Assembly (NCBI GenBank): GCA_039519185.1
Contig: CM076854.1
Location: forward strand, 148,786,997-148,850,996
Direction: 5' to 3'
From: Astragalus membranaceus
Taxonomy: Eukaryota > Streptophyta > Magnoliopsida > Fabales > Fabaceae
DNA length: 64,000 nucleotides
Part shown: piece after piece, positions 11,821 through 25,410 of the stretch
Layout: every line of letters starts with the position of its first letter
Numbering within the stretch: the stretch's first letter is position 1
Notes under the pieces: model-generated
Told to the model about the DNA's origin: nothing
What the model saw: only the letters and a program-made list of their open reading frames with translations
Databases searched by the model: none
Position numbers and translations under genes: made by a program

Positions 11821-14800
11821 TCAAACACTGTTCAAAGCTTCTGATTCATCTTTCATGGGATTTGGTTTGTGTGCTTGGAGCATAAAGCTGCATACTCCAA
11901 CAGCTTCTTCAACTGTCAAATAGATCCATTTATGTCCTATTTCATCAAGGAACTTGGACTTGTTCAGCTTCTTTGTTACCTCGCTTCCAGGGTTCACCAA
12001 AACGAGCTAAACACATAGGAAAGAAAGAGTATAAAAAATCAATTCCAAAAGCAAAATTGGCTATGCAAAAATGTTATACAATTAATAGATAACAAGAGAG
12101 AATATAAATAATAATTACTTGTAGTCCTTTTCTATCAATTGACTTCTTGAACTCTTCAAGCATGCTTATTCCACTTGTATCAATGTTTGCAACAGCTGCC
12201 AATAAAATTACATTGCAAGTTCAATTAGAAGTCTTACAAACTAGATTATTGAACACTTTTGATTTGCACACCCTTTGGGCGCTCGTGGTATCCTAGGGGA
12301 AAGGGGCTCCAGACTACTCCGCGGTCGGCCAGAAGGTAACTAAAGCCAGACCCTGACTGTTCTAGTATAAGGGATCGAGCTCGGGTACTAGTCCAACTCA
12401 TCCCTTTTTAGCTAGAGCAGATTAATCATGTGCTCTCAACAAATTATTAATTGATTTAATTAGTAACTTACCAGTCATGTCCATTATAACATACTGCAAA
12501 CTGGTATTTCCTGTAACTTCAATTCTTTCTTCCTCTTCATCAATCCACCTTGTGATCCTATGAATAAAGATTTCTGGTAAGTTTGCAATTTTATTGAGGG
12601 AAGTATATTTTTCAGATGCAACTAAGAGCAAATAATCCACTAGTTGCTGACCTCTCTCTTAAATAGCCTGCATTAGCAAAGAAAATCGGTGCATCAATTT
12701 CAAGAATTAGGATTCCAGGAACATGGTTTGCATTTGGATATTGTTCAACATTTCTGTATGCTCCAGAATTTGGAATGTTGCCTAAAACAAATGTCCTTGG
12801 CCTTGCAATAAATAAAAGTACTCGAAGTAGTGATATTGCAACCTACATAGAAAGCACATATTAATTTAACTAACACTTTATATAAAAAAAAAATACAAAA
12901 TGGAAGAATAAGGAATTTAGTGATACTTACTGCAATTATTAGGCCAATTTCAACACTACCAAAGACAACACCAATATATGCACTGAAGCATACGAAAAAA
13001 TCGAATTTATCGATTTTCCATAAATGGATAGCTGCTGGATAATCTATGAGACCAAGCATTGCAGATACAATAATGGCTGATAGAACCACAAGGGGAGTGT
13101 AATGGAACAAAGGTGTTAGAAATAATAATGTCAACATTACTGCTATTGACATTACAATGTTTGATGCTGCAGTTTTGCACCCAGCATTGTAGTTCACAGC
13201 TGTGCGTGAGAATGGTCCTGAAACAACAACATTCAATTTTTGGTAAATAAAGTAACATTAATTCTTTGGTAAAAATTAAAAAAGTATTTTTTCTTCTAGA
13301 GGTCGTGAAAGGAGTCAAATGAGAAAGTATATATGCTTTAGTTTGCAATTATAATAGATATATATTAAAGACAAAGTTAGTTAGTTGGTTATTTAGGCGG
13401 TTAGTTAGTTAGTTAGTTAGCCATTGATGTAATCTTCTACATATATAAACCACGTCTGGTTTATCTTTGTAATCACTTTTTACCATTCATTCTCATTGAA
13501 TATCTTACCTGTTGTGAGGTAGCAAGAGGTGAATGAACCAAGAATATTCATTGTGCCAAAAGCTATCATTTCTTTATTGCCATCAATATGGTAATTCTTA
13601 AACATTGCAAAGCTTCTTCCTACTGCTATTCCTTCTGCAAGTGCTATTATGCCAATGATGAGGCCAGTTTTGATGGCTGTGCCCATATAAGGTGACACAA
13701 ATACCAAATCCGTCATTGAAGGTGGATTTAGCCCCTTCTTCAATTCTCCTATCTGAAACAACATTTCAAAAGCCCATGGAAACAACTTATGTCATGTCTA
13801 TAAACTGTTTTTAACTTATTTTCTACAAGCTCTACATGATTCAATCTTTTATCATAGAAATAAATTTTATATATATAATAAGTATTTTGCTACAAATTTG
13901 ATTAAGTTATTTATTTGAAAGAAAACTAGTCCTTATAGGAAAAAAAATCCTGTTCCCCTACTCCCAAGACTTTTGCAGATAAGCTTTATCCAAACAGGAA
14001 CACAAATTGCACAGACAAACGGTAATGACTAATGAGAAATAAATACTATTGACAAATAGCATTTATAGTTGACCAAAAATAAGATCCTTAAAAAAGTTAA
14101 TGTGGGCCCAAAAACAAGTGAACTGAAAGGTCCACAAAGCGGTGGAGTAGACTGTAGAGCAAGAGAATGATTTTGTATTGGGCCAATAACGAGAACTGAA
14201 AAAGGCCCCCAGAAAAATATGACCCATACATATTGTCTATCATATTCACATCATGCTACCAGCACTAGCACCATGTTTGGCTCTGACTGTGTGTCCTCTC
14301 AGTGATTTCCTCCGTCTCTTCAACATCACTCGTAAACTCACCGCAAAGTAGGGATCTTAAGTTCAAACCTTATAATCATAAAAAATATTTAACTTAACGA
14401 CATCTATTTAACTTAAATGTTGAAATTGAAAATACAATTAATACTACTCACCACTTGAACGCCATGCTTCTCGGCGTGAGTGAGATAAACCAGCAGACTT
14501 CCCAATATAACAGACGTCAGGGGTGCCATTGCTGATACCCAAAAGAACTTCGGTCGTCGTTTGCTCTGTCATCACATGATCACAGTCACTTGTTTATTTT
14601 CAGCTTTAAAAAAAATTACTTTCTTTTTGACAAAAATAAAATTTACTTAATCACATAGCGAATCCAACTTGCAAGTTAGAGCATATAAATTTTGTCACAT
14701 TAGTTTTTTAATTAAATCATTTTATACCATGTTTTTATGTTACATTAAAAAGAGCATATCCAATGAGTATAGCATCCTGAAGGTAGGTATGTCATTTTCC

Positions 14801-15422
14801 ATCAGGTTCATAGAATTAGAATATTTGTTCTGAAGTGGTATAACGTGGCTAAAATAATATCTTTTTTAAGCAATGAAATCTAGCTAATAATATTATGATA
14901 TAAAAATACTACTAGTATAGTGTTTGGTGTAGCATACAATTTGTCATGGCTGTAGGTGGGAATATCACTAAACAAGGATCTAATTAATGTCAATTTTCTT
15001 TGAGAAAATTCGCTGACTTTAAATAGGGAAAAAGGTAGCTTGGTTGGAATTGAAAACTTAGTTTTAAAATTCCATTCCACAGAACATGGTGCATTAATTA
15101 ATTAATGCAAAGAAAAGTAGTGGGATCAGGATCTTAACCCCTCACAATTAGAGTCTGACTCTTGATTTGCATATAAAATTTGGGGTGTTTTTTTTTTCTT
15201 TGTTTGGTTAGTGAAAAGACCATTTTAATAAAATTACTAATTATCAAAAAAGATTGAATGCATGTGTAACATATTCTTATACTGACAATGAATATAAAAT
15301 AAATTCTTAATTTATTAAGGCATAGTGCAGGTGTAATGGGATATAGCTAGGATCTTATCCCCCTTATGGATCTAGGTTTGAAAATAGCATTTAGTTAGCG
15401 TCACAAGTCACAACTTGAGGAA

Positions 15423-15487
<65 letters not shown>

Positions 15488-16514
15488 TAAAGAAACAAAA
15501 TTGGAATGAGTCATATATGTGTAGCATAGTTAATTAAGATGTAGAATAGTAATTAATTAAGGTGTGGGTTAGGTATCACTTACAAAGTATCTTGTGACGA
15601 GGAGGAAGAAAATAAAGCAGCATCCCAACACAGCGCTTTCCCACCTCCACTGCAATAAGTGAATAATAGGTAAGAAAACAAAAGAAAGCTACAATATTTA
15701 ACCCGAGGCTCCCGAGCCAAAATGTAAAATTGGGTTGAGCTGGGCAGTTCGGTTGTCTACATAAGTTGTACTTTTGTAGTTCTTTTTAAAACACTAATTT
15801 CAGCACGCTGGCTTGACCAAGTCCAATTTTTAACAAAAAAAATCACAAATATTATTCAAAAAAACATTAAAAAAATGGATCATTCTGACCCATGGGCCAA
15901 AATGGCCTGGTTTTTATGGGGCCTCTATTTAGTTTGCCTAACCCAGAACTGGACCATTAGATCGAGCTATAATTAACATCTCTGCATTCAACCAAGCAAG
16001 TTGTTCACGTCACGACATGTATTATAGGCATGTTGATCCGTGAAGTGCTTTTTGAGGGGATAGTGTTTGATTTCTTTAAGGTGCTTCTTTAGGGGGTTAA
16101 TGCTATGAACTGAAGTGTCTATTTTCTTTCTATAGTGTGGGCCTTAACGTGAGCAAGAACTAAAATTCTTGTAGTGGTTCACATGACTTTTTATACTACC
16201 ATATTTGTATCATGAGTGACTTGTCATTTGGGTTGAATTATCTTTAATACTCTTGCTAATATATTTTATTATTAAAAAAGCACTTCTTAATTACTGAAAT
16301 ATTTATTGAGGAATTTTTTTGTTTTTAAAAAATGCAATATTTTCTAAAATATGACAATATTTAAATTGAGTAAACCCAAATACGATTCAATAATTATGCA
16401 TTAATAGTGTATATTCATCATATAGCACTTGTTAATTACACTGTTGATGCACAATTATATTAATTAAACTTAACCTATTGTGTAGATTAGTTGTACTACA
16501 CCATATTTTGTTTG

Positions 16515-16560
<46 letters not shown>

Positions 16561-19509
16561 ACTAATTAATACAAAAGTATGCATTACAGTTAAGCATCTG
16601 TAAATTTAGTGAACTACTACTACACATTTAATTGAATAATATATTTAAAATGTGTAAACAAATAAAAAATATTTATTAATTTTTCATAAATAATTTAGAG
16701 CTATATAGATGTTGGCGATGGATGGATGATGGTGAGGTGGTGTCAGGTATTTGTACAGTAGTGGATGAAAAATGGACATTAGAAGACAAGTAAGTATAGC
16801 AAGTTGTTAAATGTTGTTTAGTTAGAATTTGTAGTATATATATACGTACCTGACGAGTTTGAGTAAAAACAGAGCGCATAACCGACACAAGATCAGCTTG
16901 ATGTGTGAAATGTTCAAGACCTAGAATCGATTTGAGTTGTTGCAGACAAACTACAGTAGCTGCTCCTCCCATGAACCCTACAATTGCCGCATGTGATAGA
17001 AAATCCACTATAAACCCTAACCTGCACTCAATCAAATTAATAAGCTTTCCACGTGCTTCCATAAATAATAATTATGTCGTCAATCATTCACACTTTTTAG
17101 AACTAATTTTTATATTTGTATATACTATGTCTATAATGGTGTGCATTATTAAGGAGTAGGCCAGCTAATCGCACTTAACAAGTTAATTCCATAATAATTA
17201 TTATTATATTTTATAGAATAAAATTCTAGTATATGCATTAATTTGTGAAGGTGTGAGTGGGAGGGTGAATCTCATAATTGCAGAATACAAAATATGGTTT
17301 CAACTTTCGACAAGACAAGGTAGGAAAAGACAAAAAACTCCAACGCTGCAGCAAACTGCATAAAATATTATAAATATTAACATAAATTTTAGTTAATATT
17401 GTCTTACTTATTAATATAAATTAATAATTTTACATGGTTAATAATTATTTATTAGAAACTAAAAAATATTTATATCAACACTAATTTATAGATATCGTAT
17501 ATGGTAAATAAATAATAATTTTATCTATAATGTAAGTATAATTTCATATTATATTAATATAAATATTTTTGTGTTAAATTAAACAAGAAATAAAATAATA
17601 GATATATCAAAATAAATATAATTCAAATTTTTTGTTACTTGTTCGAAAAAAGTTTTTTATTTAAATAATTATACTTTAAATATAATTATTCAAAATGTCT
17701 AGAGAGAGAGAGAGGAATTTAATATTTAATGAATAGAAATTTAATAGATTTTAATTACACAGTACGTATACAAACAAAAGGTTAGAACTGTCCGTGATGT
17801 TCATAAGTCTGTCAATGGATAATGACAATTAAATAAAATGGTCAGTAAATAGAATAATCAAAATTTAAGTATTAAATAATTTTTTTAATATTCGCTCTGT
17901 CGGTTAAAAAATAGGAAATTACCCTGATAAAAAAGTTTGTAAATTTTTTTTTTTAAGGAAAATGAGTAAATAAAGGTTTTTAAGGAAAAAGATTACCCTC
18001 ATAAAAAAAGGAAATTAAAAAACGGATAAAGATCACCAATCATACATAGCTTGCGGCTCATTTTCTTTTTGTTTACACTTTCATTAAATTCTTCATACTA
18101 TATATGTTGTATTATTACAATTATAATAATTAGAATAATGATATACTAGTAGTAGTAATGAAATACCTAAAGAGTCCAAGTGATGCCTGAAAAAGTCCAG
18201 CAAAGAATGTAGCTGTGAAAGCAAGGTGGAGAAAAAGCTTTGGATTCTCATTTGGATTAACCTCACGACTCAACATAGCAGCCATCAGAAGCGATCCAAC
18301 CGCCACTGTTCCCACTGCCAAATCCTTTGAGCTACCCATCATTGCATAAACCAACGGTGGTATAAAGCTTGAATCTGCATATTCATTCATAATTAAGCTT
18401 AATTCAATTTTCCCCCCTGCCTTATATCAAAAATTTCCATAAGTAAAAAAAAAGATTCTCCTTATGGAATTAATTATTTTTTTGTTATATTCTTAATATA
18501 TTAATACTTATAATTTTTTTATAAAAGAACTTTTTGAAATTATTTTACTCTCAAATATCAGAAAAAGATACAATTTTTTTATAATCCATGTAAAAATATT
18601 ATTTTTGACCAAATTTACTGTCAAAATCTTTTATGTCTTTATTATAAGATGATGAGAATACCATATTTAACATGAGGATATATTTCAAACACGTAAAAAA
18701 TAAATGTGTTCCTTAATTAGAATTAGGATTCTATCAAGTAATTATTGTGTCAAGTAGGAGAGACTACTACTGTTAGGTACGTAATAGATAAGCCATAATC
18801 AATGAGAAAAATAATTTGGCGATCCAAAGATCCAATGACGTTGTTTTCCAATTAAAGCATGCATGATATGGTCTTTATTTTTAGAAGAAAAAAATAAAGT
18901 GAATAATGAATTCAATGAACTCCCTCTTATAGCTATATATTGACCAATTGACTGATCACTATCTATCTTATGCCGACTTTCAACACATGATGATTTGACA
19001 TTTCAAGTGTGACAAAAAATGAGTTAGTAACAGTAACACTGCTCTAACAGTTGATCTATCTATCTAATAGTAGCAAATAAAAATCATCTCTGTTAATTAG
19101 CATTAAATAATTTCATAATTGATGCATGATGAGGATAAGAAGAAGTTAATTACTCACAGAGTCCAAGGATTGGAGGGAGATCAGCAAGTTTAGCATAACT
19201 GATGCCTTGAGGAATAGCCAAACTAGCAATGGTAATTCCAGCTATAAGGTCAGATTTCAAGAACTGAAGGGTATATTGAGGTCCCCACTCTAACATAGGA
19301 AAAAAGTACTGAAGAGCAAGCACAAGTCTCTTAGAAGCTGATTGGTTCTTGAATCTTCTCAAAGGGTCATCTGGGAAAAAAGTCTCTTTCAAAGAGTAGT
19401 TTAGTGATTTGAAGAAAGGTTGAGGAGGTGGTATGGCTACACGATGTACGCTTTCAACATTCATCGCTGAAACTGAAGAAGACTCATTATCATACTCTAA
19501 ATTACCCAT
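11821..19509 (-). CDS. SULTR3;1: Group-3 sulfate/proton symporter (SULTR3;1-like)
   Basis: Eleven exons on the minus strand: 19509-19158, 18374-18167, 17021-16850, 15649-15584, 14565-14452, 13752-13509, 13217-12931, 12842-12652, 12557-12472, 12195-12119 and 12006-11821. All joints have GT-AG borders and keep phase; total 660 aa, the usual SULTR3 length. The N-terminus has the FPDDPLRRF motif, then the SLC26 core (SDLIAGITIASLAIPQGISY, SLC26 signature region; PPLVYAMMGSSKDLAVGT; VDFLSHAAIVGFMGGAA; GRSFAMFKNYHIDGNKEM; FSRTAVNYNAGCKT). About 10-12 membrane segments precede the C-terminal STAS domain (about 500-640) with ANIDTSGISML, which includes the conserved Thr of the phosphorylation site. 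It imports or redistributes sulfate across a membrane; chloroplast import is reported for some SULTR3 proteins. It looks complete; introns hold only microsatellites and AT-rich DNA. The paralogue number within group 3 is less sure than the group. Confidence 0.92.
15425..15488. repeat. (AAT)n microsatellite
   Basis: About 20 uninterrupted AAT/TAA triplets in an intron of the sulfate transporter gene. Confidence 0.95.
16518..16558. repeat. (AT)n microsatellite
   Basis: About 20 AT dinucleotides in an intron of the sulfate transporter gene. Confidence 0.95.
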
Positions 19510-19604
19510 ATTTATGTATGTATGTCTAAGATATATTATGTAACATAACAGGAGATGGTATATTATTGTGATGAAAGTGAGGAGAGAGTTGTGAATTAAG
19601 ATGG

Positions 19605-19612
19605 CTTTATAT
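19605..19612 (-). promoter_or_regulatory. Probable TATA box of the sulfate transporter gene
   Basis: The minus strand reads GTATATAAAGCC about 100 bases upstream of the start codon at 19509, the usual distance for a TATA box with a leader of 60-70 bases. No other strong TATA match lies closer. Confidence 0.55.
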
Positions 19613-20405
19613 ACATAATTTTGGTCTTGTCTATTGTGTGTTGTCGGCGAGTTGGAATGCTGGGACGAATGGGATGATTATTCATTTATTGTTTTTCCAA
19701 ACTTTTTTTTTTATACTAGAGGTCTCACCTCACCCGTCTTGTTGCATAATTTTATTTGTATAATAATAATAATAATAATGATTTAATTAATATAAAAATA
19801 GCTCCCTAAAAAGGAATATAAAAATATTCAAGGATTCTTTTTATGGCAAAATATATTGTAGGATTTTAAGAGAATAAAGTAATGGACAATGATAAGAGAG
19901 TTAAATCCATTCTTCCCAAACTTATAACTAGAGAAATTATTACGTTGAATCCACGTCACTTTGTAATTATTATTATATTAGTACTCTCTCCTTCCAAAAA
20001 TATATATAAAACTTTTTTTTTTCATTTTTACTTGTCCTAAAATATATTATTATTAGTAGTACTAAATTGTGTTGGTACATGAAAAATTAACATTGAGACC
20101 TTATATTAATGGGAAGAATACGATAAATATGATAAATACGATGAGACCTTATATTAATGGGCGAAGAGAGTATATACTCGGTGCTAATTTACAACTTCAA
20201 GTATGTGGCAAGATATATTCTCCAGTCCATACACAGATCTAGAACAACCAGAGTTGTGAGTACCAAGTAAACACCGCTGTATAGTCATATACATGTTTAG
20301 GATTGGATAAAAAAATTTCAGGAGCATAGTTCGGGATGAATTTTCGGGACAAATTAGTATTGTCCTAAAATAATCATACATACATATATGTGACGGTTCG
20401 GGTGA

Positions 20406-20473
<68 letters not shown>

Positions 20474-20740
20474 ACAATTGAGAATGCATATCAATAAATA
20501 ATGTTATACGTGTCATCTTATTATGCATCTCAATGAAGGACGCAGACTTGAAACTTACTCGGGCAGTTGAAATCCATTGCCAAACCATTCACTCATTTTA
20601 TAGGGTACATTTATTAGCGTAGAGGCAGTCAGGGGACACGACAAACCCAATAGTTTTTCTCTAGGACTTATATTTTTATATTTTGTATGGATGATGTACA
20701 TTACTTTACTATGGTTAATTTATATATCCGTTTTATGTTT
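19613..20740. other. Promoter-side intergenic DNA of the sulfate transporter gene
   Basis: AT-rich, no coding potential. A short direct repeat (GAGACCTTATATTAATGGG) occurs at about 20095 and 20143. No known cis element could be named with confidence. Confidence 0.45.
20407..20468. repeat. (AT)n microsatellite
   Basis: About 30 uninterrupted AT dinucleotides, 0.9 kb upstream of the sulfate transporter start codon. Confidence 0.95.
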
Positions 20741-21613
20741 ATTTCAAGTGGAATTTTATTCATAAAAAGCGGAACCGTACATCACAAAACAAACATAATA
20801 AAATACAAATGACAAACACCCGATTACAAGGAAAATTATTTTAAGAATGCTGTTGCAAAAGGAAAATTATCTCGTTGGGGACTCCAGATGGTATTGACAT
20901 ACAGCTCCATAGGACCAGCTCTTGAAAATTGGGCACGTGTTTCCATCATGGCTCCTACATCGTCATCGCTCCGGATATTCATCTCTAAATAGCGACTACG
21001 ACCATCATCTCCACTACTAGGTTTGCGGTAAACAATAGAACTTACCTATTTGTGGAAATACCACTCTTGAACTTTTCTCTCTTGCTTATTCATTTAACTC
21101 CGAGAAGGTGATTTTTCATCCTACAGAAGGCATGATTGAGACATTGAAACCAAACATTTTTTATCTCTGTGGTGATACTTCCACGATGATTCAGGACAGT
21201 TAGGGTGGAGTCCACTAAAAACCTGGTTGATGTGAACTCCATTTCAGAGGGGGTGTTTGTGAGGAAACAAGTGTTTAGTAAGGGAGGTATGTTGGGAGAA
21301 GTTGGTGTGAAAGAAATGGGGGTAAGTGTGCCTATTTATAGCCGGTGCCGTTGAATGTGAGTTGTTGATCAAAATTATTGATGATAAATTTGGACCGTTG
21401 AAATTCTTCCTATTGAGGCACATTTACCACGGCAAATGTCGACCACTCCGTTTTCTGATGCAAATGACATAGATTCCAAATGACTCTATTAAAGAAATTT
21501 GACTAAAAAAATGACACAATAGAAAGTTTTTATATTTTAAAAATATTTTTGCCTTTTCACAATGTTGAGGGTGTGTTTTGCGAGTAATAAGAGGTGTGCG
21601 AAAAAAAAACCAT
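20740..21613 (-). pseudogene. Broken MULE-accessory ORF with one element terminus ('element C')
   Basis: On the minus strand a reading frame opens near 21243 (MEFTSTRF...). It contains NHRGSITTEI, then a stop, then in a second stretch VSSIVYRKPSSGDDGRSRYL and a DDDVGAMMETRAQFSR-like tail ending near 20850. It follows the same order as the intact 99-aa ORF at 26131-26430 (HHRGQITMRE ... SITYRKPYLGD), so it is a diverged, stop-interrupted relative. The tail resembles the acidic 'DDDV..MF..H.QFP..ELYV' region I know from N-termini of plant MULE proteins. At the right, about 21530-21612 ends in a poly-A stretch after GAGGTGTGCG, the same style of terminus as the MULEs to the right. No left terminus or TSD found. 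Confidence 0.45.
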
Positions 21614-21849
21614 TTTAATACGCCCATTTTATGTCCAAAACTATTATTCATTTACTTTTTGCTTTTTTGGTCGAATTCATTTATTTTTTGTTAGTCAACA
21701 ATAAATCAGTCCAGTGTAATTGGGCTTCTAGTTTGCCATACCGTTATTTGCCCAATAAAATGACGGGTCTTTTTTTTATACCCCCACCACATCACAATAT
21801 ACCCCCATCAAATATGAAAATCCCAAAATACCCCCCATAATTTTGACTC

Positions 21850-22100
21850 AATCGGATTTACCTTATAAATAGGTAAATCCGATTTGAGATTAATCAAAGG
21901 CGGATTTACCTAGATCCGATTAAATTTAAAAAAAATCGCATCGGATATACTGATAGAAGAGTAAATCCGCTTTTGAATTTAACAAAGCGGATGTACCCCC
22001 ACAACAGGTAGATCCGCTTTGTCTCTTTATCAAGTCGGATTTACCTGTTGTGGGGGTACATCCGTTTTGTTTGCCCTTTACCAGTGTAAATCCGACTTGT
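21850..22100. repeat. Left subterminal motif array of MULE A
   Basis: About ten copies of a 10-bp motif (CGGATTTACC and variants CGGATGTACC, CGGATATAC) and its inverse (GGTAAATCCG, TAGATCCG) alternate, often as close head-to-head pairs that can fold into short hairpins, for example at 21850-21885. The array lies about 85 bp inside the left terminus. Confidence 0.85.
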
Positions 22101-22206
22101 AAAAAAAATTAAAACATTTAATTTGTTTTTTTACACTTTTAATTTGTTGGATATATATGGATAAATAATTACAAAAATGTGGGTACAATAATAAATACAA
22201 GAAATG

Positions 22207-25080
22207 TCAATCTAAATCGACAGAATCATGGGCTAAGTCTACAATGGTGGGTGCATCAGTGGGAGGGAGACGGGGCATCTTCAAAGCGGTAGACTGCCAA
22301 AGGGCAAAACTATCGGTATAAGGATCCAACCATGAAGTAGATTCCTCTGATCGATTATGAGACCACATCAAAGCAACTGGAGGCAACTGACAGACAGGCG
22401 AGGTCGAAATATGCATCCAATGGATATCCCCGACGTTCATAATAGATATGATTTTATACTTAGAAGAAAAATAACTACGTACCTCTCAAAGGAAGATAGG
22501 TAAAATTCATATCCAAAGACAATTGAACTAGGGCCACATTATACTTAGTAGCTATAAAGTACCCCATCTCAGGAAAACCCAACCACTCATCCTCCTTCTG
22601 AAAACCGGGGGTATTCAATGGATAACGCTTTTCTAAGCACTGCAAGTCTGTCCTTTCCAAACATGTAAGTATATAGTTGCTCCATCTCCTTTGTTTCTTT
22701 GATTAAATCTTGCCAAATTATAGGCCAACTATCCTCACCAAGATCAAGACCAACCGCTACTGCTCGGAACCCACAATTACCATCCCTTTCAACATCAATA
22801 ATTTTTTCTACATAAGAGTGCACGTGATGAGGAACCGACGGTAAATTGAATTTAGTCTCACCCTGATGTGTTAATTTTTTAGAAACACTCTGAGATAGCT
22901 TTGAAGACCGCTGTGATGATTTTATACAAAAAGACCGCTGTGATGAATTTTTACAAGAAGTCCCAGATTCTTGAGTCAGTTTCATCTTCTCATCCACATG
23001 CTCCCACCCAGAAGGATCACGCTTGACATCATATAATCTATGCTTTTTCTTCTTTGGTGCACCTTTTGTTTTAACTTTAAATGGTGGTGCAACCATTGAA
23101 GAAGTGGTAGGAAATGCAAGCTCATTAAGTTGTTTCTTGAGGACAAATCTCTCATCAGGATTCATACGATTATATCTCGCCCAAATCATCTCCATTTGGT
23201 AAGAAATATCACAGTCAGCAGATTTTTCTTGGGAGAATTTATCATCTATAGAATTCAAACTCAAGTTTTTCCAATGGTCGTCTACAACATCCAACGGAAT
23301 AGGAGTACGGAGACATGGTAGCTCACAAGCACAAGGAAGAAGATGTGTCTTTCTAATAATGCACCCACATCGGGCTTTGTCATATCCAACCCCAGATGTC
23401 GATTTTGAAAACTCTTTAACAATATGATCCAAATCATTTAAAGACACAACACCGCGAAGCTTTTTAAACAAAGGAGTATTGGAAGCCACTTCAATACGGT
23501 TTATGCTTCTTTGAAAAGACCCGATGACTTTATATCAAATTGAAGAGTAAGCATCTCATGCATAGATTTAAAAGACTTAGACAAGTCACCTCCAGAAGTC
23601 CTCAAATGTCTCTTCAAAGTCCAATGAGCTGACTCGACTCTTAAATAATAACAACAAACACGCATAAAAATACTAAACACGTGTCAAAAAAATTTAAACT
23701 ACGATAAAAATACTAAACACGTGTCAAAGTACCTATTGGTGGTTTGATTCCCAAAGTGTGGGATCTGGTTTGTCCATGCCAAGATAAATCTTTCCTTATG
23801 CTTTGTCAACCACGTGTCATGCACATACTTAATAAGAGCGGGTAAATCAATGCAGGAGTCCTCAAAAATCTTCAAGTGAGCTGAGTACTCTGACTCGTCA
23901 AGTGAATCAATAATGTTATGCCAAAGAGAGAGGACGTCCTTTTGCCTATCCACGCGCACTAACTCTTTAATCTTCGCTTTCACATTTTTAGTCACGTGCC
24001 AAGAACATAACAAATTTGTAGCCAAAGGAAAGACATCAAGAATACCGGACATAAGATCAAGATCTCTGTCAGTCAAGAATACCTGAGGCTGAAGCCTGTG
24101 CAAGTCAAATAATTCTTTTAGTTGCTGCAATGCCCAAGTAAAATGAATTCTAAGCTCGTGTGAAATATAGGCAAAAGCAACTGAGAAAGTTAACTCCGTT
24201 GAAGTGACTCCTATAATCTCCAAAAGAGGTAGATTGTATTTGTTGGTTTTGTAGGTGGTGTCAAGAATAAGAACCTTTGGAAACAACCGGAATAACTTAA
24301 TAGAAGTGGGATGCGCCCACATGATGTCACTGACCACATCGGAACCCTCAAATTTTCTGCTCCAACATAAATAATTTTGCAACTCAATCAATCTCAAAAG
24401 CTCTTGAATGTCCGTTCTAGGACCCCTCTTAGAAGACCTATAGGCGTAACGGTGCCTATATATTTGAGGAAGAGAAGTGACGTTGACCGGATAATGGTTC
24501 TTCAAAGCAGTAAGACAATCTTTCGCGGCAACATTCAAATCAGTGTGCTCATTAACAATAGCTTTTTGCGGCTTAGTTAAACGACCAAAAGCTGTTGACC
24601 CGACCGGGGTAGTAAGCAACTCATGTGTGTGAAGACCACACCTAACATTCACACGCCAACCCCCATGACGTATTGTACAAGTAGCTCTCAATGAAAACGG
24701 ACAGCTTCTTTTCTTAGACCCGAAAACTCTAGAATCATTAGACCACTTCCCTTGCTTCTCGCAACAAAAAATAATCTTATCTCTAGAACCCCTTTTAACT
24801 CCAGCTTTGTCAGATCTTACAATGATAACCACAACTCCAATACGTCTCCCAATCGCTTTAGCCCACTCTTCTACATCTTCGCGTGTAGAAAATATCTACA
24901 AAATAGAAAAAATAGAAAAATGTTACGTACTTAATTAATTAAATATCTACCAAACTTTGATTAAAAAAATTAGTATGAAAAATATACCCTCTCCGTCCAA
25001 AATGCCTCTGTAGTGTCTACCACGAAAGGAACAACCGGCGACTCTGTTTGCGGGTCAATATCTGTTTCAAAATAGAACAA
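22207..25080 (-). pseudogene. MULE transposase with FAR1-type finger, SWIM finger and OTU protease (broken)
   Basis: Minus strand, in order: an acidic N-terminal exon (DIDPQTESPVV...TEAFWTER, ending near 24993); a main exon from about 24898 with IFSTREDVEEWA; a FAR1/FLYWCH-like Cys-His finger (FCCEKQGKW...CPFSLRAT...CGLHTHEL); and a MULE DDE core (VLILDTTYKTNKYNLPLLEI, then VFLTDRDLDLMSGI and LLCSWHVTKNVKAK). After a small intron (about 23726-23644; NR|VESAHW joint) the SWIM finger follows (CGCI...LPCACEL). Next come a Lys-rich spacer and an OTU domain with the catalytic DGNCGFRAVAV and a His in GDIHWMHI. Breaks: a 1-base shift near 23525, a shift near 22600-22640, and a doubtful intron/frame at 22445-22490. 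OTU-bearing MULEs are known in plants. The protein is not made intact from this copy as read. Confidence 0.82.
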
Positions 25081-25117
25081 CAGTTATACAGAAATTAAAT
25101 TAAAAAAAAACAAATCG

Positions 25118-25410
25118 GATTTACGTACCTCAAACGTAAATCCGCTTTGTATTTTTCAAAATCGGATATACCCCCATCCAGGTAAATCCGATTCATTAAA
25201 AGATATAAGCGGATTTACGTTTGGGGTACGTAAATCCGATTGCGCATCGGATTTAGCTATATCCGCCTGGGCAAAATTTCGCTTTCTATACTGAAATAAA
25301 TGGTCAAATCGGATTTATCTGTCAGTTTGATACATCCGATTTGACTTATGGGTGTGAATTTATTACATTTTTAAAGCTAATCGGATTTACCTTGCATTTA
25401 GGTAAATTCG
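25118..25410. repeat. Right subterminal motif array of MULE A
   Basis: Repeated CGGATTTACG/ATCGGATTTACC and inverse GTAAATCCG words, about ten in 290 bp, mostly in inverted pairs such as 25182-25240. It mirrors the left array, beginning about 130 bp inside the right terminus. Confidence 0.82.

Noticed and set aside
12265..12420. GC-richer patch in a sulfate transporter intron with tRNA-like words (minus strand GATGAGTTGGACTAG, GAGCTCGATCCC)
   Set aside because: Box A and box B-like words lie too close together and no target duplication was found, so a SINE call is not justified.
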